This document shows, piece by piece, positions 44,466 through 54,848 of a DNA stretch of 64,000 nt; position 1 is the stretch's first letter, and each line of letters opens with the position of its first letter. Below the pieces are notes generated by a model. The model saw nothing but the letters and a program-made list of their open reading frames with translations. It was not told the origin of the DNA and searched no databases. Position numbers and translations under genes: made by a program. Source of the stretch: Corynebacterium sp. SCR221107 (GTDB taxonomy: Bacteria > Actinomycetota > Actinomycetes > Mycobacteriales > Mycobacteriaceae); the NCBI RefSeq assembly GCF_027886475.1, contig NZ_CP115670.1, forward strand, positions 1,364,001 through 1,428,000, written 5' to 3'.

Positions 44466-45817
44466 TCAAAACGGCATCGTATGGGCACAACATAGGATTT
44501 CGCCGCATTCCGTGCACTGCTCAACAACGCTTCCCGCTGTGCTTTCGGTACCAAACTCCCACCCGTCAGCCACACCAGATGCGTTGCCTGCCTAACCGAA
44601 TCAACCTGCCAAGCCGCCGTTAATCCCGCCGTAGCCGAAGGCTCAACAAAGACACCCTCGGACTCCCAGAACCAATCCACCGCAGCCAGCAAGGTCTGGT
44701 CATCAACGGTATGAAAAGAATCAACCATCCCAGATACGGCATCAACGACAAGCTGGGAAGGACGCTGCACCGCCAAGCCGTCGGCAAGCGTACGCCCCGA
44801 CAACCCATAGTCATAACACGAAGCCCCATGACCCTTGCCCGTGGCCACCCCGATCAACATGCACGGGCTTGCGACCGGCTCCACAAAATGACAGTGCACG
44901 TGCTCACCGAACACATACCTTAAGCCAAAGCTCACCCCACCCGGCCCACCGCCGACCCCACACGGTAGATACACATGCAAGGGGTGGTACTCATCGACAA
45001 CAACGGAGGCTGCGGCAAGCTGCCCCCGCAACCGAAGCGCGGCCACGGCGTAGCCCGCAAGCAAACCCAAAGAATACTCATCATCGACGAAATAGGCGTG
45101 GGCATCACTTGCGGTTTCCTCCCGCGCCGCGGCGATGGCCTCACTAAACAGCCCCTCGTGCTCAATCACACAAGCGCCCTTGTCCCGCAATAACTGCTTT
45201 TTCCATGCCTTCGCATCCACCGACATATGCACCCGGGTAGGAAAACCCAACTCAGGCCCAACCGTCCCGATGGACAGCCCCAAATTCCCTGTAGAACCAA
45301 CCGCAATCATCGTGCGAGCTGCGCGCGACCGAAACGCTGCATCGTCAAAGACGGAGGTCAGGTCCTTCGCGCCGGGTGCGATCTCATCGGCGATGGACAT
45401 CGCGAGCTGCAATACTTCGTGGATACCGCCGCGAGCCTTGATGGACCCGGATATGGGAAGGGCGTCATCGCGCTTGAGCCACAGGTCGCCCTTGAGGCGA
45501 TGACCCACGATGGAGTCGACATGCTCGCGAAGCTTCGGTGCCCTTTGGATGGGGGATTCGATAATGCCGTGTGTCGCGGCGGTGTCGGGGAAGTGTTTGG
45601 CCAGCCACGGGGCACACCGATCTAGTCTGGAGGCCGCCTCATCCACTAGGTCGAAGCTCAAGTCGATGGCATTCGGGCGGGTTCCGCGCAGCCAATCCAC
45701 CGGAACGCTAGACGAGACCGTGTCGAGCAATCGGGCAAGCGACATATGGGAAACCTCCTCGGTGTAGGCGGGCGCGTGATAAAGCGGCAGGCCGTGCACC
45801 TTAGTCTGCGTCGACAT
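44462..45817 (-). CDS. dsdA: D-serine dehydratase (ammonia-lyase)
   Basis: The 451-residue PLP enzyme converts D-serine to pyruvate and ammonia. The PLP-lysine motif PISGSIKARGGIHEVL, the phosphate loop SVGSTGNLGLSIG-like sequence (GSTGNLGLSIG), LPCGVGGGPGGVSFGL and EPSATAGL mark the DsdA family; about 440 residues is normal. I prefer the ATG at 45817: TAAAGT on the minus strand (45825-45830) lies seven bases upstream, a leaderless layout. An in-frame GTG at 45826 would sit in the -10. It ends convergent to nadS with a 4-base overlap. Confidence 0.9.
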   Translation of the reverse strand: MSTQTKVHGLPLYHAPAYTEEVSHMSLARLLDTVSSSVPVDWLRGTRPNAIDLSFDLVDEAASRLDRCAPWLAKHFPDTAATHGIIESPIQRAPKLREHVDSIVGHRLKGDLWLKRDDALPISGSIKARGGIHEVLQLAMSIADEIAPGAKDLTSVFDDAAFRSRAARTMIAVGSTGNLGLSIGTVGPELGFPTRVHMSVDAKAWKKQLLRDKGACVIEHEGLFSEAIAAAREETASDAHAYFVDDEYSLGLLAGYAVAALRLRGQLAAASVVVDEYHPLHVYLPCGVGGGPGGVSFGLRYVFGEHVHCHFVEPVASPCMLIGVATGKGHGASCYDYGLSGRTLADGLAVQRPSQLVVDAVSGMVDSFHTVDDQTLLAAVDWFWESEGVFVEPSATAGLTAAWQVDSVRQATHLVWLTGGSLVPKAQREALLSSARNAAKSYVVPIRCRFD

Positions 45818-45904
45818 TGGTTGCACTTTAGGGTAGCGCAGACGACTAAGCGCTTGGCATGCTTAAAGGTAAATCTCTATTGACCTTTTAACAAGGAGGC
45901 TTGC

Positions 45905-46495
45905 TTGTCAGCGTCTGTTTTCGCATCTCATCGCACAGTTGCATCCCCGCGCCTGCTGCAGGCGATGAATTTTGTGGCCGTGGCTCACGATGGTCATTAT
46001 CGCAAGAAGACCAATATTCCCTACATCAGTCACCTATATGCGGTGATGTATCTGCTATCCATGGTCACCGACGATGAGGACATCCTGATCGCGGGGCTGT
46101 GCCACGATGTGCTTGAGGACGTCCCGGAAAAAGTCACGCCCGACTTGTTGCTGGAAACTTTCGGTAGCCGGGTGTTGGCAATCGTGCAAGGTGTGACCAA
46201 GGATGACACGCTTTCGGAATGGCAGGCGCGCAGCGATGCCTACTTGGCTCATCTGGCCCAGGCTGCGTCGAAGGAGTCCGTGTTGGTCAGCGTTGCCGAC
46301 AAGCTTCACAATCTCATGAGCATTCTCGCAGACTACGAGGTGGAAGGCGAGAAATTGTGGGATCGGTTTAACGCCGGAAAGCAGAAGCAGCAGTGGTGGT
46401 ATCGCAGCGTGTTAGAGGTGGCCGAGGCGCGCCTTGAGCCTAATGTCTTGCTCGTCGAACTGCGCCGTCACGTGACTGTGTTCGACTCTTTGTAA
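45905..46495 (+). CDS. HD-domain protein resembling small alarmone hydrolases
   Basis: This 196-residue protein has only the RelA/SpoT-type HD hydrolase domain: HYRKKTNIPYISHLYAV, the metal-binding LCHDVLEDVPE and VADKLHNLMSI, with no synthetase or TGS domain. Members of this group (SAH, Mesh1-like) cleave (p)ppGpp, so a role in alarmone turnover is likely; another phosphodiester substrate is possible. The start is TTG, supported by AAGGAGG five bases upstream. It is monocistronic between dsdA and ltbR. Confidence 0.82.
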   Translation: MSASVFASHRTVASPRLLQAMNFVAVAHDGHYRKKTNIPYISHLYAVMYLLSMVTDDEDILIAGLCHDVLEDVPEKVTPDLLLETFGSRVLAIVQGVTKDDTLSEWQARSDAYLAHLAQAASKESVLVSVADKLHNLMSILADYEVEGEKLWDRFNAGKQKQQWWYRSVLEVAEARLEPNVLLVELRRHVTVFDSL

Positions 46496-46515
46496 GAGCA
46501 GGAAAATGACGAAAG

Positions 46516-47241
46516 CTAGAGCGCTTGGCTCAATTCGGCGGCAGCGGCGCATAGCGTGTCTGCCCACAGCTGCCCTGGGCTGGGCTTGAGTCTCTCGGTG
46601 GGGCCTGAGATGGAAATGACGGCCGTAAACAGTCCGTCGGCGTCGAATACGGGGGCAGAAATGGAGGCAAGACCTACCTCGCGTTCGGAAACGGACTCGG
46701 CCCAGCCGCGGCGCCGGGTTGCCTCCAGATCCTCTGCATTGATCTTTTCTGTCTGGGCGAGAATCGATTCGCGAAGAGCGGGGGAGGCGTAGGCTAGAAA
46801 AACCTTGGCCGCGGAGCCTGCGGTCAGGGGTAGGCGGGTGCCTACTGGGACAGTGTTGTGGAGGCCATGACCCGGTTCGCGCGCGGCGATGCACACGCGG
46901 GTGTTTCCGGCAAGCTGGTATAGCTGAACAGATTCGTGGGACTCGTCCATCAGCGCTGTCATGATGGGACCTGCGACGTCGATAAGCTTGGTAGACGAGC
47001 TTGCCCCCAGCGATGTCAGCACGGCGCCGATGGTCCAGCGGCCGTCGGACGTGCGTGTCAAGATATGGTGCACCTCGAGGGCGGTGGCCAGCCGGTGCGC
47101 GGTGGCGCGGGGCAGGCCGGTGGCCTCAGAAAGTTCGGATAGTGAGCGCGGGTGCTCGGCCACGGTCAGCATGATGAGCACTGCGCGGTCGAGAACCTTA
47201 ATTCCACTTGTTGTTGCGGAATCTGTGTTAATCTGTCCCAT
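46516..47241 (-). CDS. ltbR: IclR-family regulator of leucine genes
   Basis: The 241-residue protein has an N-terminal winged HTH (about 12-70: VLIMLTVAEHPRSLSELSEA; TGLPRATAHRLATALEVH) and an IclR effector domain ending LCAAAAELSQAL. It is divergent from leuC with 77 bases between, the arrangement of C. glutamicum LtbR, which represses leuB, leuCD and tryptophan genes. TAATAT on the minus strand (47248-47253) six bases before its ATG suggests leaderless transcription. The shared heptamer TGTGAGA lies in the gap. Confidence 0.9.
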   Translation of the reverse strand: MGQINTDSATTSGIKVLDRAVLIMLTVAEHPRSLSELSEATGLPRATAHRLATALEVHHILTRTSDGRWTIGAVLTSLGASSSTKLIDVAGPIMTALMDESHESVQLYQLAGNTRVCIAAREPGHGLHNTVPVGTRLPLTAGSAAKVFLAYASPALRESILAQTEKINAEDLEATRRRGWAESVSEREVGLASISAPVFDADGLFTAVISISGPTERLKPSPGQLWADTLCAAAAELSQAL

Positions 47242-47318
47242 GAGACGATATTAACATTCCAAAGTGTGAGATACACCCCGATTGGGGAAGCACACAGAAG
47301 ACAGAGGTGAATTGATCC

Positions 47319-48767
47319 ATGACCAGCCCCGTGGATTCGGCAAAGCAAAAGCTGACCCTCGCCGAGAAGGTATGGCGCGACCACGTCGTGTCCAAAGGTG
47401 AAAACGGCGAACCCGACCTCATCTTCATTGACCTCCAGCTGCTGCACGAGGTCACCAGCCCTCAGGCCTTCGACGGCCTGCGCATGGCAGGCCGCAAGCT
47501 CCGCCACCCCGAGCTGCACCTGGCCACCGAGGACCACAACGTGCCCACCGAGGGCATTGTCAAGGGTAGCCTCCTGGAAATCAAGGACCAGACCTCCCGT
47601 ACGCAGGTGGAAACCCTGCGCAAGAACTGCGAGGAGTTCGGCGTGCGCCTGCACCCGATGGGTGACATCAATCAGGGCATCGTTCACCAGGTCGGCCCGC
47701 AGCTGGGTGCAACCCAGCCGGGCATGACCATCGTCTGCGGCGATTCCCACACCTCCACCCACGGCGCCTTCGGCGCGATGGCCTTTGGTATCGGCACCTC
47801 CGAGGTCGAGCACGTCATGGCCACTCAGACCCTGTCCCTGAAGCCATTTAAGACGATGGCCATCAACGTCACCGGCGAACTGCAGCCGGGTGTGTCCGCC
47901 AAGGATCTTATTCTCGCCATCATTGCCAAGATCGGCACCGGCGGCGGCCAGGGACATGTTATCGAATATCGCGGCGAGGCCATCGAGAAGCTGTCAATGG
48001 AAGCCCGCATGACCATCTGCAACATGTCCATCGAGGCAGGCGCCCGCGCCGGCATGATCGCGCCCGACGAGACCACCTTTGAATACATCAAGGGACGCGA
48101 GCTCGCACCGAAGGGCCAGGACTGGGACGATGCCGTGGCCTACTGGAAGACACTGCCCACTGACGAGGGTGCCGAATTTGACACCGTTGTGGAGATCGAC
48201 GGCTCCGCGTTGACCCCGTTTGTCACCTGGGGCACCAACCCCGGCCAGGGTCTGCCGCTGTCCGCGAACGTTCCTTCGCCGGAGGACTTCACCAATGACA
48301 ACGACAAGGCCGCCTGCGAGAAGGCCTTAAAGTACATGGATCTGACCCCAGGCACCCCGTTGCGTGAGGTCAAGATCGACACAGTCTTCCTGGGTTCGTG
48401 CACGAATGCCCGCATCGAAGACCTGCGCCGCGCCGCCGAGGTTATCAAGGGACGCAAGGTTGCCGACTCGGTGCGCATGATGGTGGTGCCTTCCACTGCG
48501 CTGGTCAAGCAGATGGCGGAGGAGGAAGGCCTGGACAAGGTGTTCATAGAGGCGGGTGCCGAGTGGCGCACCGCAGGCTGCTCCATGTGCCTGGGCATGA
48601 ACCCGGATCAGCTTGCCCCCGGCGAGCGCTCCGCATCGACCTCCAATCGTAACTTTGAAGGCCGTCAAGGGCCGGGCGGCCGCACCCACCTGGTCTCCCC
48701 GGAGGTTGCCGCAGCCACCGCCGTGGTGGGAACCTTGGCCTCCCCGGCAGACCTGCAGGCCGTCTAG
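47319..48767 (+). CDS. leuC: 3-isopropylmalate dehydratase large subunit
   Basis: LeuC (482 residues) carries the [4Fe-4S] cluster and, with LeuD, isomerises 2- to 3-isopropylmalate. Aconitase-family motifs include [20 protein letters not shown], the cluster Cys in [14 protein letters not shown] and [12 protein letters not shown], and [13 protein letters not shown] near the end. AGAGGTGA precedes the ATG. leuD follows after 51 bases. Regulation by LtbR from the divergent gene is expected. Confidence 0.97.
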   Translation: MTSPVDSAKQKLTLAEKVWRDHVVSKGENGEPDLIFIDLQLLHEVTSPQAFDGLRMAGRKLRHPELHLATEDHNVPTEGIVKGSLLEIKDQTSRTQVETLRKNCEEFGVRLHPMGDINQGIVHQVGPQLGATQPGMTIVCGDSHTSTHGAFGAMAFGIGTSEVEHVMATQTLSLKPFKTMAINVTGELQPGVSAKDLILAIIAKIGTGGGQGHVIEYRGEAIEKLSMEARMTICNMSIEAGARAGMIAPDETTFEYIKGRELAPKGQDWDDAVAYWKTLPTDEGAEFDTVVEIDGSALTPFVTWGTNPGQGLPLSANVPSPEDFTNDNDKAACEKALKYMDLTPGTPLREVKIDTVFLGSCTNARIEDLRRAAEVIKGRKVADSVRMMVVPSTALVKQMAEEEGLDKVFIEAGAEWRTAGCSMCLGMNPDQLAPGERSASTSNRNFEGRQGPGGRTHLVSPEVAAATAVVGTLASPADLQAV

Positions 48768-48818
48768 ACCGTCACCATCACCATTGCACCATCCTGCGTT
48801 AAAACAAGGAAGAAACTC

Positions 48819-49409
48819 ATGGAAAAGTTTGAAACCCACACCGGTGTTGGCGTGCCTTTGACCCGGTCTAACGTCGACACAGACCAGATTATCCCGGCAG
48901 TGTTTCTCAAGCGCGTGACCCGCACCGGCTTCGAGGACGGCCTGTTTAATAACTGGCGCACCAACGAGCCCGACTTCGTTCTCAATCAGGACGCATACAA
49001 AAACGGTTCCGTGCTTGTCGCTGGCCCCGATTTCGGCACCGGCTCATCCCGCGAGCACGCCGTGTGGGCATTGATGGATTACGGCTTCAAGGCCGTGTTC
49101 TCCTCCCGTTTCGCTGACATCTTCCGCGGCAACTCCGGCAAGGCCGGCCTGCTGACCGGCCTGATGGAACAGTCCGACATCGAGCTTTTGCAAAAGCAGC
49201 TCATCGAGGAACCGGGCAAGGAGGTCACCGTCAACCTGGAGGCGCGCACCGTGACCTGCGGTGAAAACGTTTACCCCTTCGACGTCGATGACTACACCCG
49301 CTGGCGCCTCATGGAAGGTCTCGACGATATCGGGCTGACCCTGCGCAAGGAGGAAGAGATCGCCTCCTTCGAGGCCAAGCGCCCCGCTTTCAAGCCACGA
49401 GTTCAATAA
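48819..49409 (+). CDS. leuD: 3-isopropylmalate dehydratase small subunit
   Basis: LeuD (196 residues) is the swivelling domain of isopropylmalate isomerase. [20 protein letters not shown] at the N-terminus and the substrate loop [17 protein letters not shown] are diagnostic. AAGGAAG precedes the ATG. It is co-transcribed with leuC and followed by a terminator. Confidence 0.97.
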   Translation: MEKFETHTGVGVPLTRSNVDTDQIIPAVFLKRVTRTGFEDGLFNNWRTNEPDFVLNQDAYKNGSVLVAGPDFGTGSSREHAVWALMDYGFKAVFSSRFADIFRGNSGKAGLLTGLMEQSDIELLQKQLIEEPGKEVTVNLEARTVTCGENVYPFDVDDYTRWRLMEGLDDIGLTLRKEEEIASFEAKRPAFKPRVQ

Positions 49410-49423
49410 CTGACCCGCTTTCG

Positions 49424-49460
49424 CGCCCGTCCCCTGTCACCTGCTGTGGGGCGGGCGTTT
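49424..49460 (+). terminator. Terminator after leuD
   Basis: CGCCCGTCCCC pairs with GGGGCGGGCG (one bulge) around a 13-base loop, followed by TTTGCGCTTT; the T tract is weak. A copy of the GCTTTCCGACG motif begins at 49463. Confidence 0.7.
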
Positions 49461-49541
49461 GCGCTTTCCGACGTTGTCCTGCTCCAGCATCCACGCGCGT
49501 TTCATCCCGCAGCGGTATTGATCGTCATTTAGACTTCTTGC

Positions 49542-50285
49542 ATGGGTGAAAGGCCGAGGAGGGCGAGCGCGCTCGAACGCACCGGAATGCGCGTGCTCGA
49601 ACCGTTGCCGTGGGGCCGCCTTATTTTTGTATGGGTGGTATTTGGTATCTCAGTTGTGGTTAGCTGGCGCGGCTACGATGTCCTGCCGCAGCGATTTCCC
49701 ATGCACTGGACGCTGCTGGAAGGGCCGGATCGTTTTTCCGTGAAGAGCCCGGGTGCGGTGTTTACCATGGGGTGCCTCGTTCCCTTGCTCCTGGCGATTG
49801 CATCAACGGTGGTTGTGGGCCAGGCCAGATATTCAGTTCACCAGCCTGGCGGCGAACCTGATCACGGCGATGCGTTGAAATTCAACCTGCGGGTTGCTCG
49901 GGCTAATCGCCGGCAAGGGCTCTACGGCAGCTATTTTGCAAGCCTCAGCGCCGGGGTTAGTAGCGTGCTCATGTTGCGCATGTTCGACGGGTGGCATCCC
50001 GGTCCGCTGGGCATCATTCTTGTGGCGGCGATTGCGGTGCCCACCACCTGGCTCGTGTTTTGCCTCATTAAGTGGAACGCCCGGCGGATCCGGCCGCGGC
50101 CTGGTGAAAAGGCCCAGCGGGTAGTGGCGGGAATGCTCTATTACAATCGCGCCGACCCCCGGGCACTCGCTGCACTGGGCGACGATACTACCGCCGTCAA
50201 TCTCGCACGGCCGGGAGGGTGGGGCATCCTTGTCGGACTCGCTGTGCCCATTGTCGTGGCCGTGGTTGTGCTGGTGAGCGCCTAG
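49542..50285 (+). CDS. Membrane protein, DUF1648-like
   Basis: The 247-residue protein has four likely membrane helices (LIFVWVVFGISVVVSW; FTMGCLVPLLLAIAST; LGIILVAAIAVPTTWLVFCL; ILVGLAVPIVVAVVVLVSA). The stretch VLPQRFPMHWTLLEGPDRF after helix 1 is the kind of loop found in DUF1648 proteins. Its role is unknown. The ATG sits six bases after TAGACT, a leaderless layout. It converges on the mutT1 gene with three bases between. Confidence 0.75.
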   Translation: MGERPRRASALERTGMRVLEPLPWGRLIFVWVVFGISVVVSWRGYDVLPQRFPMHWTLLEGPDRFSVKSPGAVFTMGCLVPLLLAIASTVVVGQARYSVHQPGGEPDHGDALKFNLRVARANRRQGLYGSYFASLSAGVSSVLMLRMFDGWHPGPLGIILVAAIAVPTTWLVFCLIKWNARRIRPRPGEKAQRVVAGMLYYNRADPRALAALGDDTTAVNLARPGGWGILVGLAVPIVVAVVVLVSA

Positions 50286-50288
50286 CGC

Positions 50289-51287
50289 TTACTTCACCGG
50301 CAGCGGAGACTCGAGGTAGTCGGCGCCGGTGAGCTCGCCTTCGTGGAAGGACAAGACCCACACGCTGGACTTTTTTGCGCTGGTGTCGGCAAGTGGGAGG
50401 CGTCCCTTCGCCGACAGCGCTGCGATCATGTCGGGGATGATCAGGCCTTGGCCGCACACCACCGAGGTTCCACCCTGGGCGATGATGTCTTCAAAGGCGA
50501 GCTGTGCCTTTGCCATGTTGTTCGTCCACCCCTCGTCGCCGTAAAGCTTGTCTACAACCACGTCGATTCCCAGCGTCTGCGCGAGGGGAGCCACCGTTGT
50601 TTGGCAGCGGTCGGGGAAAGCCGAGTAAATGGCGGTGGGCCTAAACGGTGCCAACATGGGTACCAGCATCTCAGCCTGGCGGCGCCCCTTGCGGTCGAGC
50701 GGACGCAGGTTGTCATCGCCGGCCCACGTGGCGCGCTTGTGCGCGTGAGCATGACGCACATAAAGAACCCGGGAGGTGGCAGGAAGCCGGAAGCGTTTTT
50801 CGGCCTTGTCCAGCACGTTGCGATCCACCTCATAGGACAGCAGCGGGCGGGCCTTCGCGATTGGCAGCCAGCGGATCTCATCGACCTCATCATTGGGGAC
50901 AAACTGCCCACCTAGGACCTCTCCGGTCCAGTAGTAGACCACCTTCATTCGGTCGAGCACCGGGTAGGACACTTTTCCTAGTAACTTGCCCAGACGAACC
51001 TCATAGCCGGTTTCCTCGAAGATCTCGCGGGCGGCGGTGGTGGGCAGAGATTCGCCTGGATCCACCTTGCCCTTGGCCAAAGACCAGTCGTCGTAGTGGG
51101 GACGATGAATAATGGCGACCTCAATGGAATCGAAGTCGGAGAGATCTCCACGCCATAACACCGCACCGGCAGCAAGCGTGCAGCGCTTGTATTCCTTGGC
51201 CGGCTCGGCGACGATAACTTGGTGACGGCCGACTAATTCAAGTTCAGAACCTTGATCTTTGTTGTTCTCGTGAGGCTTTTTGGCCAT
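50289..51287 (-). CDS. mutT1: MutT1-type Nudix hydrolase with histidine phosphatase domain
   Basis: The 332-residue two-domain protein starts with a Nudix domain whose box is [20 protein letters not shown] followed by ETGYEV (about 73-98). A linker leads to a histidine phosphatase domain with the catalytic RHA motif in [14 protein letters not shown] (about 172-185) and a late [13 protein letters not shown]. Mycobacterial MutT1 cleans 8-oxo-GTP and diadenosine polyphosphates in two steps, so the same role is expected. AAAGGGCG precedes the ATG. gpsA is divergent, 239 bases away. Confidence 0.88.
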   Translation of the reverse strand: MAKKPHENNKDQGSELELVGRHQVIVAEPAKEYKRCTLAAGAVLWRGDLSDFDSIEVAIIHRPHYDDWSLAKGKVDPGESLPTTAAREIFEETGYEVRLGKLLGKVSYPVLDRMKVVYYWTGEVLGGQFVPNDEVDEIRWLPIAKARPLLSYEVDRNVLDKAEKRFRLPATSRVLYVRHAHAHKRATWAGDDNLRPLDRKGRRQAEMLVPMLAPFRPTAIYSAFPDRCQTTVAPLAQTLGIDVVVDKLYGDEGWTNNMAKAQLAFEDIIAQGGTSVVCGQGLIIPDMIAALSAKGRLPLADTSAKKSSVWVLSFHEGELTGADYLESPLPVK

Positions 51288-51526
51288 GGTTGACGCCCTT
51301 TCTTTTCAAACATGTCGGCCTGGAAGCAAATTTCGCGAGCGCATCGGACTCGCGGGGAGCTTTTTTCATGCTACGACCTAGGCGGGGTTTCGGCGAACCC
51401 AACACTGCTTCGCATTCGCCGAAAACGCGTTGGGCAACAATTCTGGGCTGTGGTCACTATGATGGATACCTATTGCGTGTGGCGCACGCGCTAATAGATG
51501 GGGATTCAATAAATAAGGAGTGCGTG

Positions 51527-52522
51527 GTGAAGGTTGCTGTGATGGGTGCAGGTTCGTGGGGTACCACCTTGGCCAAGGTTTTCGCTGACGCCGGATGCCG
51601 GGTCCGCCTCTGGGCGCGCCGGCAGCAGGTCGCCGATGCAATCAACGACGAACACCATAATCCCGAATATCTGCCGGACATCGTGCTTCCTGAGCAGCTG
51701 GAGGCGACCCATGATCCGGCCTTTGCGCTTTCCGACGCCGACATCGTGGTCTTGGCCGTACCTTCGCAGACCCTGCGCGGCAACCTTGCTCAGTGGACCG
51801 ATCTGCTCCCGCAGAATGCCACCTTGGTCAGCCTCGCCAAGGGTATCGAGAAGGGCTCCTTCCTGCGCATGAGCCAGGTCATCACTGACGTCACCGGAGT
51901 CGATTCCGACCGGGTCGCCGTGCTTTCGGGCCCCAACCTTGCCCGCGAGATCGCGAAGGAGCAACCCGCGGCCACCGTGATCGCCTGCGAGGACGAAAAC
52001 CGCGCCAAGCTGGTCCAAGCCGCCCTGGCCTCCTCTTACTTCCGTCCATACACCAACACAGACGTCGCAGGCTGCGAGATCGGTGGCGCCTGCAAGAACG
52101 TCATCGCGCTTGCCTGCGGCATGGCCGCCGGGCGCGGGCTTGGTGAAAACACCCTGGCCACTGTCATCACCCGCGGCCTCGCGGAGATCACCAGGCTCGG
52201 CGTGGCTATGGGTGCGGACCAGCGTACCTTCGCAGGCCTGGCCGGCCTCGGCGACCTCGTGGCCACGTGTTCTTCGCCACTATCGCGCAACCGCTCCTTC
52301 GGCGCGCGACTTGGCCAAGGTGGCACCCTTGACGAGGCCAAGGCTGCCACCAACGGTCAGGTTGCCGAAGGGGTAATGAGCTCGCAGTCCATCTTCCAAC
52401 TCGCCAACAAGCTCGGCGTTGACATGCCTATTACCCAGGCTGTCTACGGGGTCTGCCACCAGGGCGCCGATGTCGGCGCGATGGTGTCGGCGCTTATGGG
52501 TAGGTCGAAGAAGGCCGAATAG
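51527..52522 (+). CDS. gpsA: Glycerol-3-phosphate dehydrogenase (NAD(P)+)
   Basis: GpsA reduces dihydroxyacetone phosphate to glycerol-3-phosphate for phospholipids. The GTG at 51527 with AAGGAG six bases upstream gives 331 residues starting [44 protein letters not shown], and the catalytic Lys in [20 protein letters not shown] confirm the family. In-frame codons extending upstream to 51290 are not conserved and lack a ribosome binding site. Confidence 0.95.
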   Translation: MKVAVMGAGSWGTTLAKVFADAGCRVRLWARRQQVADAINDEHHNPEYLPDIVLPEQLEATHDPAFALSDADIVVLAVPSQTLRGNLAQWTDLLPQNATLVSLAKGIEKGSFLRMSQVITDVTGVDSDRVAVLSGPNLAREIAKEQPAATVIACEDENRAKLVQAALASSYFRPYTNTDVAGCEIGGACKNVIALACGMAAGRGLGENTLATVITRGLAEITRLGVAMGADQRTFAGLAGLGDLVATCSSPLSRNRSFGARLGQGGTLDEAKAATNGQVAEGVMSSQSIFQLANKLGVDMPITQAVYGVCHQGADVGAMVSALMGRSKKAE

Positions 52523-52594
52523 CCGCGCGGGCACGTGCCGCCTGTAGGCGTCGGAAAGCAAAACTTCCACGCTGATTGGGTAAAGTAGGCAACC

Positions 52595-53677
52595 GTGACT
52601 GCTACACCGAACGCCAACAAGATCAAGGTCGCCGTAGTCTACGGCGGCCGCAGCTCCGAACACAATGTGTCGTGCGTATCCGCAGGTGCCATCATGGCCC
52701 ACCTCGACCCGGATCGTTATGAGGTCTACCCCGTGGGTATTACCAAGGACGGCTGCTGGACGGTGGGCGAGTCGGATCCCACCAAACTCAAGTTCGTTGA
52801 CCGCACGATGCCGGAGGTGGCCATGGTGCGCGAGGTCGCGCTGTCGGTCAACCCCGGGTCCAAGGGTGAATTCAGTTTCACCGACGGCACTTTGTATGCC
52901 AAGGTCGATGTCATTTTCCCCGTGCTGCACGGGCGCTTCGGCGAGGACGGCACCATCCAGGGCATGTTCGAGCTCTCCGGCGTGCCCTATGTCGGAACCG
53001 GCGTGCTGAGCTCCGCGTGTGGCATGGATAAGGAATACACCAAGAAGCTGCTGGCGGCCGAAGGCCTTCCGGTGGGCCGGGAAGTGATCCTGCGCGGCAG
53101 AGAGTCCTTAAGTGATGCGGACAAGAAGCTGCTGGGATTGCCCGTATTCGTCAAGCCAGCCCGCGGCGGTTCCTCGATCGGCATTTCCCGCGTGAGCAGT
53201 TGGGATGATCTCGATGCCGCCATCGCGCTTGCGCGTGAGCATGACACCAAGGTCATCGTGGAAGCGGAGATCGTTGGCGCTGAGGTCGAGTGCGGTGTGC
53301 TCGACCAGCCAGGCGTGGGGTTGGTAGCCTCCCTGCCTGCACAGCTTGTGGACACCGACCACGGCGACGAGGGCTTCTACGGTTTCGACACCAAGTACCT
53401 CGACAACGTGGTCACCGCCGCCATCCCGGCCCCCCAATCGGACGAGACCATCAAGCTCATCCGTTCGCTGTCGCTGGAGGCCTTCCATGCGCTCAACTGC
53501 GAGGGACTAGCCCGCGTGGACTTCTTCGTCACCGCGGACGGCCCCGTCATCAACGAGATCAACACGATGCCGGGCTTTACGCCTATCTCGATGTATCCCC
53601 AGGTTTTTGCCGCAACCGGCATCGCCTATGAGCAGCTGCTCGACGCCCTTGTCACCAACGCGCTCCAGCGTCAATAA
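52595..53677 (+). CDS. ddl: D-alanine-D-alanine ligase
   Basis: Ddl joins two D-Ala for peptidoglycan precursors in the cytosol. The ATP-grasp protein has 360 residues: VAVVYGGRSSEHNVSCVSA at the start, VIFPVLHGRFGEDGTIQG, VFVKPARGGSSIGISRV, and the Mg-binding end VINEINTMPGFTPISMYPQ. The GTG start lies eight bases after TAAAGT (52581-52586) and has no ribosome binding site, a leaderless layout, so it can be expressed independently of gpsA. Confidence 0.95.
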   Translation: MTATPNANKIKVAVVYGGRSSEHNVSCVSAGAIMAHLDPDRYEVYPVGITKDGCWTVGESDPTKLKFVDRTMPEVAMVREVALSVNPGSKGEFSFTDGTLYAKVDVIFPVLHGRFGEDGTIQGMFELSGVPYVGTGVLSSACGMDKEYTKKLLAAEGLPVGREVILRGRESLSDADKKLLGLPVFVKPARGGSSIGISRVSSWDDLDAAIALAREHDTKVIVEAEIVGAEVECGVLDQPGVGLVASLPAQLVDTDHGDEGFYGFDTKYLDNVVTAAIPAPQSDETIKLIRSLSLEAFHALNCEGLARVDFFVTADGPVINEINTMPGFTPISMYPQVFAATGIAYEQLLDALVTNALQRQ

Positions 53678-53813
53678 GGAATCGGCCTCACTTCGGTAGG
53701 GCTTCCCGACGTCCCAGGCCGCGGCCAGCTCATTGCCTGTTTTCGTACCAGACTGAGGACTAGGCTGGGTGGGGAAGGCCAGATCGGTCCCCAAGGCAAA
53801 GAAGGTGCAGGCG

Positions 53814-54848
53814 ATGAGCGCAATAGCGGAGCACGGGCACGTGTACGACACAATCATCGTAGGCGGCGGGCAAGCCGGCCTCGCCACCGCCTATTACCTG
53901 CGTAAACACACCGACAACTACCTCATCCTCGATGACCAAACCGCCCCCGGTGGGGCCTGGCGGCACGTGTGGCCGTCAATGACGCTTTTTTCGACCGCCG
54001 CCTTCTCCAACCTGCCCGGTTTTCCCATGCCCGCCTACGACGGTTTTCCCGGGCCCGGGCATGTGATCGACTACCTCAACGCATACGAGCGACGCTACGG
54101 GCTGCCGATCCGGCGCCCGCTCACAGTCGAGGCCGTCGACCGCGCAGGCGAGCTTTTCACGGTGACTGCCTTTGCCCCCGAAACCTTCGGGCCTGGCGAG
54201 GTGTTCTATGCCCGCAGCGTCATAGCTGCCACCGGCACATGGTCGGCCCCCTTCGTCCCGCGGATCAGGGGTACCTACCACGGGAGGCAGTGGCATTCGG
54301 CACACTACCCCGGGGTCGAGCCATTCGTCGGCGCCACCGTGGCCGTGGTGGGCGCGGCTAATTCCGGAGCGCAGATCGCAGCGGAGCTGCTCAACGACCC
54401 GCGGGTGGGGGAGGTGACCTGGTACACGCGACACGCGCCGCGCTACATGCCCGACGAGATCGATGGCCGTGCCCTCTTCCACCGCAATCGGGTCCGCGCC
54501 CTTGCCATCGCGCGCGGTGAGCCCGACCCAGGCGCAGACTCCAACCTCGGCGATATCGTCGTCCTGCCAGGGGTCAAGGCTGCCCGCGATGCAGGCAGGC
54601 TCGTGCCAACGCCGATGTTTAGTGACGTGGGCCAGGTCACGGCCGAGCACCTCATCTGGTGCACCGGTTTTCGCCCCGCGCTGGGGCCGTTTCGCAGGTT
54701 GATTCGCCACCGCGAGGCAACCTGCGAGGGACTGTATTTCGTCGGATACGGCGACTGGGTGGGTCCCGGGGCGGCCACGATCACCGGGGTTGGGCCGTAT
54801 GCAAAAAGGGCCGCCACCGCTGTCGCGACCCTCCTCGGCCTGTCCTAA
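53814..54848 (+). CDS. FAD-dependent NAD(P)-binding oxidoreductase (flavin monooxygenase-like)
   Basis: From the ATG at 53814 (GAAGGTG upstream) the 344-residue protein has an FAD motif IIVGGGQAGLATAYYLRKH and a second nucleotide motif VAVVGAANSGAQIAAELL, the layout of ArsO-like and other class B flavin monooxygenases. WCTGFRPAL and GLYFVGYGDWVG close the FAD domain. The substrate is unknown; no arsenic or siderophore genes adjoin. Its 3' end overlaps the convergent DUF3515 gene by four bases. Confidence 0.85.
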   Translation: MSAIAEHGHVYDTIIVGGGQAGLATAYYLRKHTDNYLILDDQTAPGGAWRHVWPSMTLFSTAAFSNLPGFPMPAYDGFPGPGHVIDYLNAYERRYGLPIRRPLTVEAVDRAGELFTVTAFAPETFGPGEVFYARSVIAATGTWSAPFVPRIRGTYHGRQWHSAHYPGVEPFVGATVAVVGAANSGAQIAAELLNDPRVGEVTWYTRHAPRYMPDEIDGRALFHRNRVRALAIARGEPDPGADSNLGDIVVLPGVKAARDAGRLVPTPMFSDVGQVTAEHLIWCTGFRPALGPFRRLIRHREATCEGLYFVGYGDWVGPGAATITGVGPYAKRAATAVATLLGLS

